From Cyclobacteriaceae bacterium (GTDB lineage: Bacteria; Bacteroidota; Bacteroidia; Cytophagales; Cyclobacteriaceae), in contig JAUUZS010000017.1 in assembly GCA_030589835.1 (NCBI GenBank), positions 1 through 16,687 of the forward strand: DNA of 16,687 nt, given 5' to 3'. The position numbers were made by a program, and so were the translations under genes. The notes below the pieces were generated by a model, which had not been told where the DNA came from, ran no database searches, and worked only from the letters and a program-made list of their open reading frames with translations. Every line of letters begins with the position of its first letter. Position 1 is the first letter of the stretch. Of the stretch, positions 1 through 7,728 are shown piece after piece.

Positions 1-188
1 GCGATTTCAAGCCTGGTCTTTGGGATCAGGTCCGGAACAACTTTCTGTCCACGGTAAATTTCAACTCCCTGTTGCTGTCCGTGTCCTGAAACACGGCTAA
101 CTGTAAGGCGGGTGATATCTGCTTCAATCAATGCCTCTCTAACGGCATCCAATTGAGTTTCACGTATTATTGCTGTTATTAATTTCAT
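1..188 (-). CDS. PII family nitrogen regulatory protein (GlnB/GlnK-like), C-terminus cut by window start
   Basis: Only the first 62 residues lie in the window; the gene runs off the left edge. The N-terminus MKLITAIIRETQLDAVREAL follows the PII fold (compare E. coli GlnB), and the T-loop runs from about residue 35 (GHGQQQG) to PDLIPK at 52-57. PII trimers bind ATP/ADP and 2-oxoglutarate; GlnK-type members plug the ammonium channel with the T-loop. The gene lies 103 bases downstream of amt on the same strand with no separate promoter seen, so it is probably co-transcribed with it (gene order amt then PII, the reverse of E. coli glnK-amtB). The tyrosine that is uridylylated in E. coli GlnB (Tyr51) aligns with Val50 here, and the loop is one residue shorter, so control by uridylylation at that site is unlikely. 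GlnB and GlnK cannot be told apart from this fragment. Confidence 0.9.
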   Translation of the reverse strand, partial: MKLITAIIRETQLDAVREALIEADITRLTVSRVSGHGQQQGVEIYRGQKVVPDLIPKTRLEI

Positions 189-291
189 TTATTTATACTT
201 TAAAGAAACCTTGCCATTCCTGAGATTATAATCATGCTCATTTGTTTCTTGATAATTATAATCTGCTAAACGACCAGTTTCATTTTTCTAA

Positions 292-1626
292 TTAATTTGG
301 GTTAAGCATTCCGTAACCGTGTTCGCCATGATAGGAATTATCCAGACCTGCCATCTCACTGGAATTTGAAGATCTCAAACCCACAGTTTTACTCACAACA
401 ATCATCAATATATAAGTCATAATTCCTGCATATGTAATGGCAATCAATACCGCAGCCACCTGCACACCAAGTTGTTGCATTATGGTCCAGCCACCATCAA
501 CTAAAGCCGCAGCTTCTTCCATCCAGCTTTTTCTGATGAAGAAGGTTAGAAAAATAGCTCCTACAATTCCTCCTATTCCATGAATTCCAAATGCATCGAG
601 GCTATCGTCATATTTCAGTTTATTCTTAAGAATAATAAAAAGGTAACACACACCTGATCCAAGGGCGCCCAACGCTAAAGCTCCACTGGGCTGTACGACG
701 CCTGCCGCAGGCGTTACGGCAACTAATCCGGCCAGTACACCACTGATAAAACCCAGTGCTGTAGCTTTGCCCTGGTGAATTCCTTCGATGATCATCCAGC
801 TAAGCGCTCCTGCAGAAGCAGCTACCTGCGTCGCCGTTAAGGCCTGAGCTGTGCTCAAACCGGAAGAGATGCTGCTGCCAGCGTTAAATCCAAACCAGCC
901 AACCCACAGTAATCCGCCACCAATCATAGTCATAACCAAATTGTTCGGTTCGATTGCTATTTTAGGATATCCACGTCTGACTCCAAGATAAATTGCAGCT
1001 ACAAGCCCACTGACACCGGCAGAAATATGTACTACTGTACCACCGGCAAAATCTATAGCTCCATTCGCACCCAGATTAAATATAAAACCATCTTCTGCCC
1101 AAACCCAGTGGCACAAAGGATTGTACACCAACAAACCCCAAAGCGTAATAAAAACCATATACCCTTTAAACTTTACACGCTCAGCAATAGCGCCTGCGAT
1201 AAGGGCGGGTGTGATAATTGCAAATTTTCCCTGAAACATTGAAAATACATATTCAGGCACTCCACCTTCCATAATATTGGTATCAATGCCAGACAATAAC
1301 ACATAATCCCAATTCCACCCAAACCATCCGCCAAAGACATTTTCGCCAAAACACATGCTATATCCTACAGTAACCCACATCACCGTCATGATACCCATAG
1401 CTGCAAAGCTGTGCATCATGGTGCCGAGCACATTTTTAGTCCTGACCAGGCCTCCATAAAACATGGCAAGGCCGGGTATCATTAAAAGTACCAATGCCGT
1501 AGAAGTTAGCATCCAGGCGGTAGCACCGGAATCAATTTCTGGTTCTCCCTGAGCAAAAACATTTCCTGCCATGAAGAGAAGGGGAAATCCGAAAATTAAA
1601 ATTTTACGCCGAGTTTGTTTTTTCAT
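292..1626 (-). CDS. amt: Ammonium transporter (Amt/AmtB family)
   Basis: A 444-residue polytopic membrane protein that conducts ammonium/ammonia across the inner membrane as a trimer. Residues 1-25 look like a cleavable signal peptide (basic start, hydrophobic core, VFA before Gln26), as in AmtB. Family signatures visible: MIPGLAMFYGGLVR (about 49-62), the conserved acid D192 in DFAGGTVVHISAG, and the pore twin histidines H200 and H349 (DAFGIHGIGG). The length fits the family. A PII gene follows on the same strand, the classic partner that blocks the channel when nitrogen is plentiful. A Bacteroidota-type promoter lies about 70 bases upstream. The short cytoplasmic C-tail ends SSEMAGLDNSYHGEHGYGML, resembling the conserved tail that docks PII. 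The assignment is firm; nothing is broken. Confidence 0.97.
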   Translation of the reverse strand: MKKQTRRKILIFGFPLLFMAGNVFAQGEPEIDSGATAWMLTSTALVLLMIPGLAMFYGGLVRTKNVLGTMMHSFAAMGIMTVMWVTVGYSMCFGENVFGGWFGWNWDYVLLSGIDTNIMEGGVPEYVFSMFQGKFAIITPALIAGAIAERVKFKGYMVFITLWGLLVYNPLCHWVWAEDGFIFNLGANGAIDFAGGTVVHISAGVSGLVAAIYLGVRRGYPKIAIEPNNLVMTMIGGGLLWVGWFGFNAGSSISSGLSTAQALTATQVAASAGALSWMIIEGIHQGKATALGFISGVLAGLVAVTPAAGVVQPSGALALGALGSGVCYLFIILKNKLKYDDSLDAFGIHGIGGIVGAIFLTFFIRKSWMEEAAALVDGGWTIMQQLGVQVAAVLIAITYAGIMTYILMIVVSKTVGLRSSNSSEMAGLDNSYHGEHGYGMLNPN

Positions 1627-2030
1627 TATACAAGATCTGTTAGCTGATAAATATGTTCAAATATTGATATATAAATGATTTTTTAATAATACACAAATTT
1701 ATTCTTTTTTCACTTTTTATCAATATTTTAGATCTTTATTTTACTTCGTGTAATATTATATACACTTTATTTCTTAATAATGCTTAATATATTACCCTTA
1801 TATCGATTGAAATACATAATTATCAATCAACAATATTCTAATTAAACTACGCTTATAAGGTTTATTTTTATAAACTAAAACCTTGAAATCCTTAGGATTC
1901 ATAATCTGACAATTCAAATAGACGAGTGAAAATGCTTCCATATTATTAGGCTAAACTTCCGTTCAAGTATTATATTGATTTATTAATCATGGAGATCTAT
2001 TATCTTGACATAAAACAACACTAACTTCTT
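1627..2030. other. AT-rich divergent intergenic region with small palindromes
   Basis: A 404-base spacer between divergent amt and the zinc-ribbon gene, with no credible coding frame. Besides the amt promoter it holds three small dyads: GTTTAT/ATAAAC with a 4-base spacer (1860-1875), AATCC-TTA-GGATT (1887-1899), and TGATT-TATT-AATCA (1976-1989), the last about 40 bases upstream of the 2031 gene. They could be operators, but AT-rich DNA gives such dyads by chance. No clear TAnnTTTG box was found for the plus-strand gene. Confidence 0.5.
1694..1723 (-). promoter_or_regulatory. Bacteroidota-type promoter for amt
   Basis: On the minus strand, TAAATTTG (1701 down to 1694) matches the Bacteroidota -7 element TAnnTTTG. 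A TTG (1723-1721) lies 19 bases upstream, as expected for the -33 element. The predicted transcript start is near 1688, about 60 bases before the amt start codon. Confidence 0.6.
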
Positions 2031-2240
2031 ATGGAAAACACAAAATATAGCTGCCCGAAATGCAATAACAAGGATTACCTGAAAGATGAATTCAGAGCCA
2101 CCGGTGGATTCTGGACAAAAATTTTTGACGTCCAAAACAAGCACTTCACCACAGTCACCTGTACAAAATGCAAATACACTGAAATCTATAAAGTGAAGAG
2201 CAGTAAGCTCGAAAATGTGTTTGACTTTTTTACGAATTAG
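2031..2240 (+). CDS. Small zinc-ribbon protein (DUF2082-like)
   Basis: A 69-residue protein with two CxxC knuckles, C8/C11 and C44/C47, spaced as in a zinc ribbon. The wording between them (FRATGG at 21-26, IFDVQNK at 31-37, FTTVTCTKCKYTEIY at 39-53) matches the family annotated as Zn-ribbon nucleic-acid-binding protein (DUF2082) in many bacteria. Zinc binding is well supported; the nucleic-acid role is only a family label and no specific function is known. It stands alone, divergent from amt, with a short C-terminal tail ending in DFFTN and its stop codon inside a hairpin. There is no signal peptide or membrane segment, so it should be cytoplasmic. Confidence 0.85.
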   Translation: MENTKYSCPKCNNKDYLKDEFRATGGFWTKIFDVQNKHFTTVTCTKCKYTEIYKVKSSKLENVFDFFTN

Positions 2241-2257
2241 CTTGTAAGCAAGCTAAT
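2236..2257 (+). terminator. Candidate terminator hairpin overlapping the zinc-ribbon stop codon
   Basis: ATTAGCTTG (2236-2244) and CAAGCTAAT (2249-2257) form a perfect 9-base-pair stem with a TAAG loop. The TAG stop codon lies in the left arm. There is no long T-tract after it, so rho-independent termination is plausible but not certain. Confidence 0.4.
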
Positions 2258-2341
2258 AAACAGCCCACGTGTGTAAGGATCAAATGAAAATGATCAGGCT
2301 TAGTATAAAGAAAGCTAGAATGAGCTAAAAAACTCACCAAG

Positions 2342-2878
2342 CTATTCCAATTCCTCTTTATACATAAAATGGAAGGTGTTGATGTTTGGGTTTCTTTTGG
2401 AGTAGATGACCTCAATTTCCTGTCCTTGCTCCAGTTCATTTTTTTTGTCTTCCAGTGAAAAGGTCTCATAAGTTTGCCCATGAACTTCAAATTTTGCCGT
2501 CACCAACCATTGTGGTTCCCTGTTTGAAGGTTTGAATTGCCGTTTTTGGATGATGGTACCGCTGGTAATTTGTCCATCACGCTTGAGTGCCAACTGATCG
2601 AAACGATTGGTCTGAATACCAAACAAGGGGCCAATAATCAGGAGCGCTCCCACGGAGATCATGACGCTATATTTTGGATAAAACAATGAAATGGCTTTAT
2701 ATACTGAAAAGGGCAAAGCTCCAAAAATCAATAAAAAAGGCACCCACCTCAGTGCTCCTTTTCTGGCATAAACTATTGCATCTGGCACGTCAATGAAAAT
2801 AATAAATATTACCACCACGGCTAATGAAGCAAAGCCCAATGCCTTAAGAAATAATTGATTCTGTCCTTCGTTACCCAT
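2342..2878 (-). CDS. DUF3592-like membrane protein
   Basis: A 178-residue protein with three likely membrane segments (about residues 14-29, 45-66 and 70-88) followed by a soluble domain at about 100-170. The soluble part reads as a small beta domain: WLVTAKFEVHGQTYET (124-139), then GQEIEVIYSKRNPNIN (152-167), which is the recurring pattern of DUF3592 proteins, where a short beta unit follows membrane helices. Function unknown. The start lies one base beyond the stop codon of the DMT transporter gene upstream, so the two are almost certainly co-transcribed and translationally coupled. No catalytic motif is visible. The DUF3592 label is moderately sure. Confidence 0.75.
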   Translation of the reverse strand: MGNEGQNQLFLKALGFASLAVVVIFIIFIDVPDAIVYARKGALRWVPFLLIFGALPFSVYKAISLFYPKYSVMISVGALLIIGPLFGIQTNRFDQLALKRDGQITSGTIIQKRQFKPSNREPQWLVTAKFEVHGQTYETFSLEDKKNELEQGQEIEVIYSKRNPNINTFHFMYKEELE

Positions 2879-2879
2879 T

Positions 2880-3770
2880 TTATATCTTCCTCTTATTTTT
2901 TCGTTGCAAAGCTAAAAATATCCCACTTAGTATAAACAAAAGTCCTGCAAATCCATAGCTTGTCCATTGATATCCTTCTAATAATGTAGATATAAACAGG
3001 GCAATTACTGGCATGACCAGGGAAATATATCCAGACTTATCGGGTCCGATTTTTCCTAGCAAGTTCAAGTACGTGGTAAATGCGATAATAGAACCAAAAA
3101 CAGATAAATACATCAAAGAGGATATGTAGGAGAAATTCATGTCAATAGTAAAATTCTTGCCGGTCAGCAATCCTATTGACATAACCAGAACAGACCCATA
3201 GAGCATCCCAAAGGCGTTAGTCTGGATTACCGGTATTTTTTGTTTCTGATTGAAGGCAGAAAGAATGTTCCCTGTCGAGGCCAGCACAACGGATCCCAAT
3301 GCCAAAAGAAACGCCACAAAATTTTGATCTGAAAGACTAAAGGTGGTCAGTTCATCTTTGAATATCAGAATAATACCAACAGCTCCGATGGCGCCTCCTA
3401 TGATTACATTCTTTCGAACCGGGGCTTTAAGAATGATGGCATTTAAAAATACATTCATAAAAATCAATCCTGAAAATATCACAGCCACCAAACCACTTGT
3501 AAGGTGCTCTTCTGCCATATACACAAACCAATAGTTGATTCCGAAAAGGCATGCCCCCTGCAAGGCAATAAATAAATGGTTCCGAAGGGAAAATTTTAAA
3601 TTTAACTTAGTGATCTTGCTATACAAAAGCAGTATGATGCTCGCTAAAACAAATCGGTAACCAACAGAAAACAACGGATCAGTATCGCCAATCTGAAATT
3701 TAATGACATACCAGGTAGACCCCCAGATTAAAGTGGGGATAATAAATAAGAATATATTCGGGATTCTCAT
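2880..3770 (-). CDS. EamA/DMT superfamily transporter (drug/metabolite exporter)
   Basis: A 296-residue integral membrane protein built from two EamA repeats (about 5-138 and 150-290), together ten predicted helices, the usual DMT design and length. Signatures: LIWGSTWYVIK (14-24) in the first helix, VGYRFVLASIILL (36-48) in the second, and GPDKSGYISLVMPVIALFIS (242-261) in the second repeat. The C-terminus is short and very basic (QRKNKRKI), fitting a cytoplasmic end. Family members export amino acids, purines or other small metabolites; the substrate cannot be read from the sequence. It is first gene of a two-gene unit with the DUF3592-like protein. Confidence 0.92.
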   Translation of the reverse strand: MRIPNIFLFIIPTLIWGSTWYVIKFQIGDTDPLFSVGYRFVLASIILLLYSKITKLNLKFSLRNHLFIALQGACLFGINYWFVYMAEEHLTSGLVAVIFSGLIFMNVFLNAIILKAPVRKNVIIGGAIGAVGIILIFKDELTTFSLSDQNFVAFLLALGSVVLASTGNILSAFNQKQKIPVIQTNAFGMLYGSVLVMSIGLLTGKNFTIDMNFSYISSLMYLSVFGSIIAFTTYLNLLGKIGPDKSGYISLVMPVIALFISTLLEGYQWTSYGFAGLLFILSGIFLALQRKNKRKI

Positions 3771-3852
3771 ATAAAAATTTCCCGGAAAAATACTGAGTAA
3801 GAAAGTGATTAGCTATAAGTTGAAAGATTATTAAATAATAAAAGGCATTAAG

Positions 3853-3860
3853 CAAAACTA
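3853..3860 (-). promoter_or_regulatory. Possible -7 box for the DMT/DUF3592 unit
   Basis: On the minus strand, TAGTTTTG matches TAnnTTTG and lies about 80 bases before the DMT start codon. No clear -33 element is present, and the box abuts the GC-rich island, so this is only a candidate. Confidence 0.35.
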
Positions 3861-3985
3861 TTCCTACCAAAACGGAGCGGTTCGCAGGAGCTGAGAAGCC
3901 CGACGGCGGGCGTGGAAGATGCTCTAAGATTGGACATCCCACAAGGGTGCGGGACAACCACCTCTGACATGCCCAAGGGGCCAAG
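3861..3985. repeat. GC-rich, hairpin-rich island (possible dispersed repeat or structured RNA)
   Basis: About 125 bases much richer in GC than the AT-rich DNA on either side. It contains compact hairpins: GCCCG-ACGG-CGGGC (3898-3911), GCCC-AAG-GGGC (3971-3981), and an imperfect TCCC...GGGA stem around 3937-3954. A frame open through this island (3912-4202, plus) has no recognisable protein features and continues into AT-rich DNA, so it is probably not coding. Its abrupt composition suggests a dispersed intergenic repeat or a small structured RNA; the strand is unknown. Confidence 0.4.
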
Positions 3986-4237
3986 CTATCAGATTACGTA
4001 TATCATTATAAATCAACATATTAATGCTGTCGTTTCATTGAAGCGCTCAATTTATGCCGTGATCAAGGCCGAGCAATATTTTCTCTATTCATCCATTATG
4101 CTGTTGCGCACACACATTTTTTATATGACAATTTTTTGCTTGCATAAAAAGACATTGAATGCCGCCGAATACAATTTATTTTGCCGCCAACACGACACTT
4201 GATTAAAAATTATCAAATATCACACACCACATACACT
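3986..4237. other. Intergenic spacer without a supported gene
   Basis: The AT-rich remainder of the 512-base gap between the DMT gene (minus) and the secreted-protein gene (plus). Apart from the GC-rich island before it and the promoter box after it, nothing recognisable was seen. Confidence 0.5.
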
Positions 4238-4245
4238 TACCTTTG
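4238..4245 (+). promoter_or_regulatory. Bacteroidota -7 promoter box
   Basis: TACCTTTG is an exact TAnnTTTG match, followed by C as in many Bacteroidota promoters, 37 bases before the start codon at 4283. No convincing -33 TTTG was seen. Confidence 0.6.
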
Positions 4246-4282
4246 CCTCCTATAAAATATAAAGTAGAAATAATATTCAAAT

Positions 4283-4651
4283 ATGAAAAAAGCAATTATC
4301 ATCACCACAGTACTTTTTTGCTCCTCTATCATCGCCCAGGCCCAGGGGTGTGACATTCAAATAGAAATATTAAAAGATAAATACATGTTTGGCCAGGCCA
4401 CCAAAATAGATCACAATAAAAAGATCAAAAAAATGGAAGTGGCCTTCAACAATGAATTTATGGAAATATTATTGCCTGTAGATGGTGAAATCTATCTGAT
4501 AAAGGTAGTGAATGAGAATTGCCAGGCATTTTGTACGCGGGAAAAAAGAGTCCGCCAACTGCATTCAGGTGATGAGAAATTGGTTAGAAATTTATTTAAA
4601 GATAAGCAGGAAGGCATCTTAGCCCAGATCAGTGCGTGTAAGGATCAGTAA
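4283..4651 (+). CDS. Small secreted protein of unknown function
   Basis: A 122-residue protein not recognised as a named family. The N-terminus (MKKAIIITTVLFCSSIIAQA) is a clear Sec signal peptide, with cleavage likely after the AQA at 18-20. The mature part of about 100 residues has four cysteines (C23, C80, C84, C119), an even number that could form two disulfides in the periplasm. It is otherwise charged, with a lysine-rich stretch at 40-51 and no membrane segment. C13 sits in the hydrophobic core without a lipobox context, so this is not an obvious lipoprotein. It has its own promoter and ends 17 bases from the convergent gene at 4669-5043. Confidence 0.75.
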   Translation: MKKAIIITTVLFCSSIIAQAQGCDIQIEILKDKYMFGQATKIDHNKKIKKMEVAFNNEFMEILLPVDGEIYLIKVVNENCQAFCTREKRVRQLHSGDEKLVRNLFKDKQEGILAQISACKDQ

Positions 4652-4668
4652 AGCGCATAATAAAACCA

Positions 4669-5043
4669 TTACTCTTTGGTCAGCAGCCATTCTTCAGCAA
4701 GCTTAGTTTCACTAAATAACTTAAGTGGAAGCCCAAATTTATTTGTGGCCTGCAAAATGATGTTCAAGTAATATTTTTTAAATATATTTCCATTAAATAC
4801 TACTGCTGCAGCTTTCAATCCCTGCTCAATAGCTGCGGGCAAGGCAACTGTCTCAAACCATTTTCTATCTTCAGGACTGATAATGGTTTGCTCTCTCACA
4901 TCTGATATAAATCTTTTCATATGAGTCTTTTTTTGTTCTTCCAGCAAAAATAAAAATGCATCGCGATACTCCTTGCTCGTGCAACTTCCCTTCCAAACAA
5001 TTGCTCCTATATCTTTTTCCGGATATTTCGAATATAACCGCAT
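4669..5043 (-). CDS. SpoIIAA/STAS-like small cytoplasmic protein (possible N-terminal frameshift)
   Basis: A 124-residue protein. DIGAIVWKGSCTSKEYRDAF (11-30), FISDVREQTIISPEDRKWFE (45-64), AIEQGLKAAAVVF (71-83) and the closing LFSETKLAEEWL (109-120) follow the alternating strand/helix layout of small SpoIIAA-like (STAS-fold) proteins common in Bacteroidota. Their function is mostly unknown. No signal peptide. The start chosen is the ATG at 5043, because an in-frame stop lies just upstream. However, a second frame beginning at 5065 encodes MILKETPYAVIFEISGK, which reads like the missing first strand of this family and would join at DIGAIV if the run of five T (plus strand, 5014-5018) were one base shorter. 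The first ten residues given here may therefore be wrong. Confidence 0.7.
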   Translation of the reverse strand: MRLYSKYPEKDIGAIVWKGSCTSKEYRDAFLFLLEEQKKTHMKRFISDVREQTIISPEDRKWFETVALPAAIEQGLKAAAVVFNGNIFKKYYLNIILQATNKFGLPLKLFSETKLAEEWLLTKE

Positions 5044-5174
5044 ATGGAGTTTCTTTTAGTATCATAAAACTATTTTCATTTAAGATTATACAATGAAAAA
5101 AGACTGCACTTTTTCATTATTTATCATCTGGTATAATGGTCAAATCAGAACTCTTGTTACCTGGTTAATAATCG

Positions 5175-5182
5175 CAAAGGTA
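5175..5182 (-). promoter_or_regulatory. Bacteroidota -7 box for the SpoIIAA-like gene
   Basis: On the minus strand, TACCTTTG followed by CG matches TAnnTTTG exactly. It lies about 110 to 130 bases upstream of the two possible start codons (5065 and 5043). No -33 TTTG was found at the right distance. Confidence 0.5.
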
Positions 5183-5655
5183 GCAAATTCAAAATATTTT
5201 TTCTTTATAATCAATCATTGGATGCATGACAGCTTGATGATATCTGAGCAAAATAAGTTGACATCGCAATATTTGCTTGATTGATTGTATTATAAAAAGA
5301 GATTCCGCCCTGATTTTAATGAAACAAATCACAAAATTCAAAAAATAAATAATGACCGATAGCCAATATGTGTACTTAAATAGTAAATAAATATTATGCA
5401 TTTAACATATTAAAAAAATAGCATAAAAGAGCAGCTTGATTTTTTTATTTTTTTGAGTATTGTTTGTCATTTGGATTTTTTATACCAAACCTTTTTCCAT
5501 TAAAGTAGCAGTATTACCAAAATATCTCAATATGTTTCATTTTAAAAAAAGATATTTCCATTGATTTCGTAAGGGCTTATTAGCAATAAACTGATGAATT
5601 CATTATAATGAGCTCAAAATTGGTTTCCATTTTATAAGGCACAGGAATAATTTTA
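5183..5655. other. Long AT-rich intergenic region, no supported gene
   Basis: Together with the leader of the SpoIIAA-like gene this makes about 590 bases without a gene. Short open frames on both strands have no recognisable features. Two adjacent perfect 10-base palindromes, ATGAATTCAT (5594-5603) and CATTATAATG (5601-5610), lie about 50 bases before the antiporter start and could be operator sites. No TAnnTTTG box was found for the antiporter. Confidence 0.45.
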
Positions 5656-5659
5656 ATGT

Positions 5660-7603
5660 ATGGATGCTCTAAAAGACGTTTTGACCTATGTTTTAGGATT
5701 TATTTGGATACTCTTTGCAACGGACTATTTTTCAAAACTTTTTAAAAAAATTAAGCTCCCTCTGATATCCGGTTTTATTGTTACAGGAGTAATTGTCGGG
5801 CCTGATGTTTTAAATTTAATTCCTGTCGAGGCAATTGATAATTTGCTTTTTATCAATAATATCGCCTTGGCATATATCGCCTTTGCAGCAGGTTCTGAAT
5901 TATACCTAAAAGACCTGAGAAGTAGTATTGGCAGCATCGCCTGGAATACTTTTGGTCAATTGGTCGTGACCTTCATGTTGAGCTCGGTTGCAATTTATTT
6001 TCTGTCTGCCAATATTCCGTTCATGGCAGCCTTGTCTACCAATACAAAAGTTGCGGTGTCCATTTTAATGGCCACAATTTTTGTTGCCAGATCTCCCTCG
6101 TCTGCCATAGCAATTATTCATGAATTGCGCGCCAAAGGGCCCTTTACCCAAACTATAATGGGCGTAACGGTTATCATTGATGTATTGGTAATCATTTTAT
6201 TTGCCATCTGTGTTTCAATCTCCAGAAACCTGATTTCCGATCAACCATTTGAAATGACCATATTGGTCGCCCTGGTTTTGGAATTGTTGCTTTCTTTTGG
6301 CTTAGGAATACTTCTTGGGAAATTAATGAATGTAATTCTTTCATTATCAATTGGCTCACAACTCAAGACCATCATGATTTTGTTTATCGGATACTGTGTA
6401 TTTGAAATCACGCACTTCATACAGGAATACAGCAGTCACACCTATGAACTTGAAGTGTTTTTTGAGCCTCTTTTGATTTGCATTATAGGAAGCTTTATGG
6501 TGACCAATTACAGCAAATTCAGACCTGAATTTCAGTTTATCCTCCACAGAATCGGCCCCTACATATACATCGGGTTTTTTACCCTGACCGGCATTATGAT
6601 TTCTATGGAGACACTAGCAAAAGTATGGATGATCGCCTTAATCCTCTTTATTGTCAGGTTGGTTTCGATGATTATAGGAGCATATGTCGGGTCGTCATTA
6701 GCAAAAGATGAACCACGATTCAGAAAAGTCGGTTGGATGGGATACGTGACCCAAGCGGGTGTGGGCCTCGGGTTGGCCATTGAAGTATCTGCCGAATTCC
6801 CTGTTTGGGGGAGTGAATTTGCAACAATTGTAATTGCTGTTATCGTTTTGAATCAATTTGCAGGGCCGCCACTATTCGAATGGGTATTGAATAAAATTGG
6901 CGAAAGCCACAAAAAAGCCAATATTACAGGATTTGATGGTGTACAAGATGCCATAATATTTGGGTTGGAAGATCAATCACTCTCTTTGGCAAGGCAGTTA
7001 AAAAAGCACAATTGGGAAGTAGAAGTTGCCACACTCAAAAGCCCGGAAGAGGTAGACACGGCTACTGACATTAAAATTATAAATATAAACCAACTGGACA
7101 TCAATGCCCTGGATAAATTAAACGCAAAAAAAGCGGATGCCGTGGTGCTTTTATTATCTGATGAGGAAAATTATAAAATATGCGAATTGATCTATGAGTT
7201 TATTGGCACGAAAAATATAATAGTCAGGCTCAATGACAGAGCATATTTTAAGAATTTTCATGATTTGGGATGTCTGATTATGGATCCCAATACGGCAATG
7301 GTAAGCTTGCTGGATAATTTTGTCCGTTCACCGGTTGCCGCTTCCATGTTATTGGGTACTGAAGAAGGACAAAGTACCCTTGATCTTGAAGTCCAGGACA
7401 AATCACTTCATGGTGTGACCTTGCGGAACCTGCGCTTGCCATCGGATGTGATAATATTATCGGTAAAAAGAAAAGGGCAATCCATTATTTCTCATGGATA
7501 TACCAGACTGAGGAAGAAGGATATTGTTACGGTAGTGGGATCTCCTGAAAGCCTGGAAAAATTGCAATTGATGTTTGGGCCTTTGACAGATTCCAGTGAT
7601 TAG
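5660..7603 (+). CDS. CPA2 cation/proton antiporter with cytoplasmic RCK (TrkA)-like tail
   Basis: A 647-residue protein. Residues 1-410 form a Na+/H+-exchanger domain of about 12 helices with CPA2 signatures: LPLISGFIVTGVIVGPDVL (33-51), FAAGSELYLKDLR (75-87), ARSPSSAIAIIHELRAKG (143-160), IIDVLVIILFAI (172-183) and GYVTQAGVGLGLAIEVS (361-377). Residues about 428-557 form an RCK_N/TrkA-N-like Rossmann domain and 572-640 an RCK_C-like domain, an architecture similar to Kef-type systems. It exchanges Na+ or K+ for protons at the inner membrane. Two oddities: the transport-helix acidic pair is reduced to a single D174 (Ile-Asp), and the Rossmann loop reads FGLEDQSLSLA (434-444) instead of GxGxxG, so nucleotide binding is doubtful. 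Two ATGs lie close together (5656, out of frame, and 5660); the latter opens this frame. Ion specificity cannot be told. Confidence 0.9.
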   Translation: MDALKDVLTYVLGFIWILFATDYFSKLFKKIKLPLISGFIVTGVIVGPDVLNLIPVEAIDNLLFINNIALAYIAFAAGSELYLKDLRSSIGSIAWNTFGQLVVTFMLSSVAIYFLSANIPFMAALSTNTKVAVSILMATIFVARSPSSAIAIIHELRAKGPFTQTIMGVTVIIDVLVIILFAICVSISRNLISDQPFEMTILVALVLELLLSFGLGILLGKLMNVILSLSIGSQLKTIMILFIGYCVFEITHFIQEYSSHTYELEVFFEPLLICIIGSFMVTNYSKFRPEFQFILHRIGPYIYIGFFTLTGIMISMETLAKVWMIALILFIVRLVSMIIGAYVGSSLAKDEPRFRKVGWMGYVTQAGVGLGLAIEVSAEFPVWGSEFATIVIAVIVLNQFAGPPLFEWVLNKIGESHKKANITGFDGVQDAIIFGLEDQSLSLARQLKKHNWEVEVATLKSPEEVDTATDIKIININQLDINALDKLNAKKADAVVLLLSDEENYKICELIYEFIGTKNIIVRLNDRAYFKNFHDLGCLIMDPNTAMVSLLDNFVRSPVAASMLLGTEEGQSTLDLEVQDKSLHGVTLRNLRLPSDVIILSVKRKGQSIISHGYTRLRKKDIVTVVGSPESLEKLQLMFGPLTDSSD

Positions 7604-7728
7604 CGGATTTATTAAAAGAAATCTTGTTGCGCCAACCAATCAAATCTCTTCCCCACGACCAAGCAGGATTGTGGGAGGTTACCAAATACCGGTCTGACCC
7701 TACAGGAAAAAGTACTGAGCTGAGACTC

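Noticed and set aside
3912..4202. Open frame of 96 codons starting in the GC-rich island (plus strand)
   Set aside because: No recognisable domain, codon composition changes abruptly along its length, and it overlaps hairpins; treated as non-coding.
5093..5401. Short open frames on both strands in the AT-rich spacer before the antiporter
   Set aside because: Composition is that of AT-rich non-coding DNA, and no ribosome-binding site, family motif or neighbour supports them.
7640..7680. Hairpin CCCAC ... GTGGG after the antiporter gene as a terminator
   Set aside because: Stem of only five clear pairs with a long loop and no T-tract; not strong enough to list.
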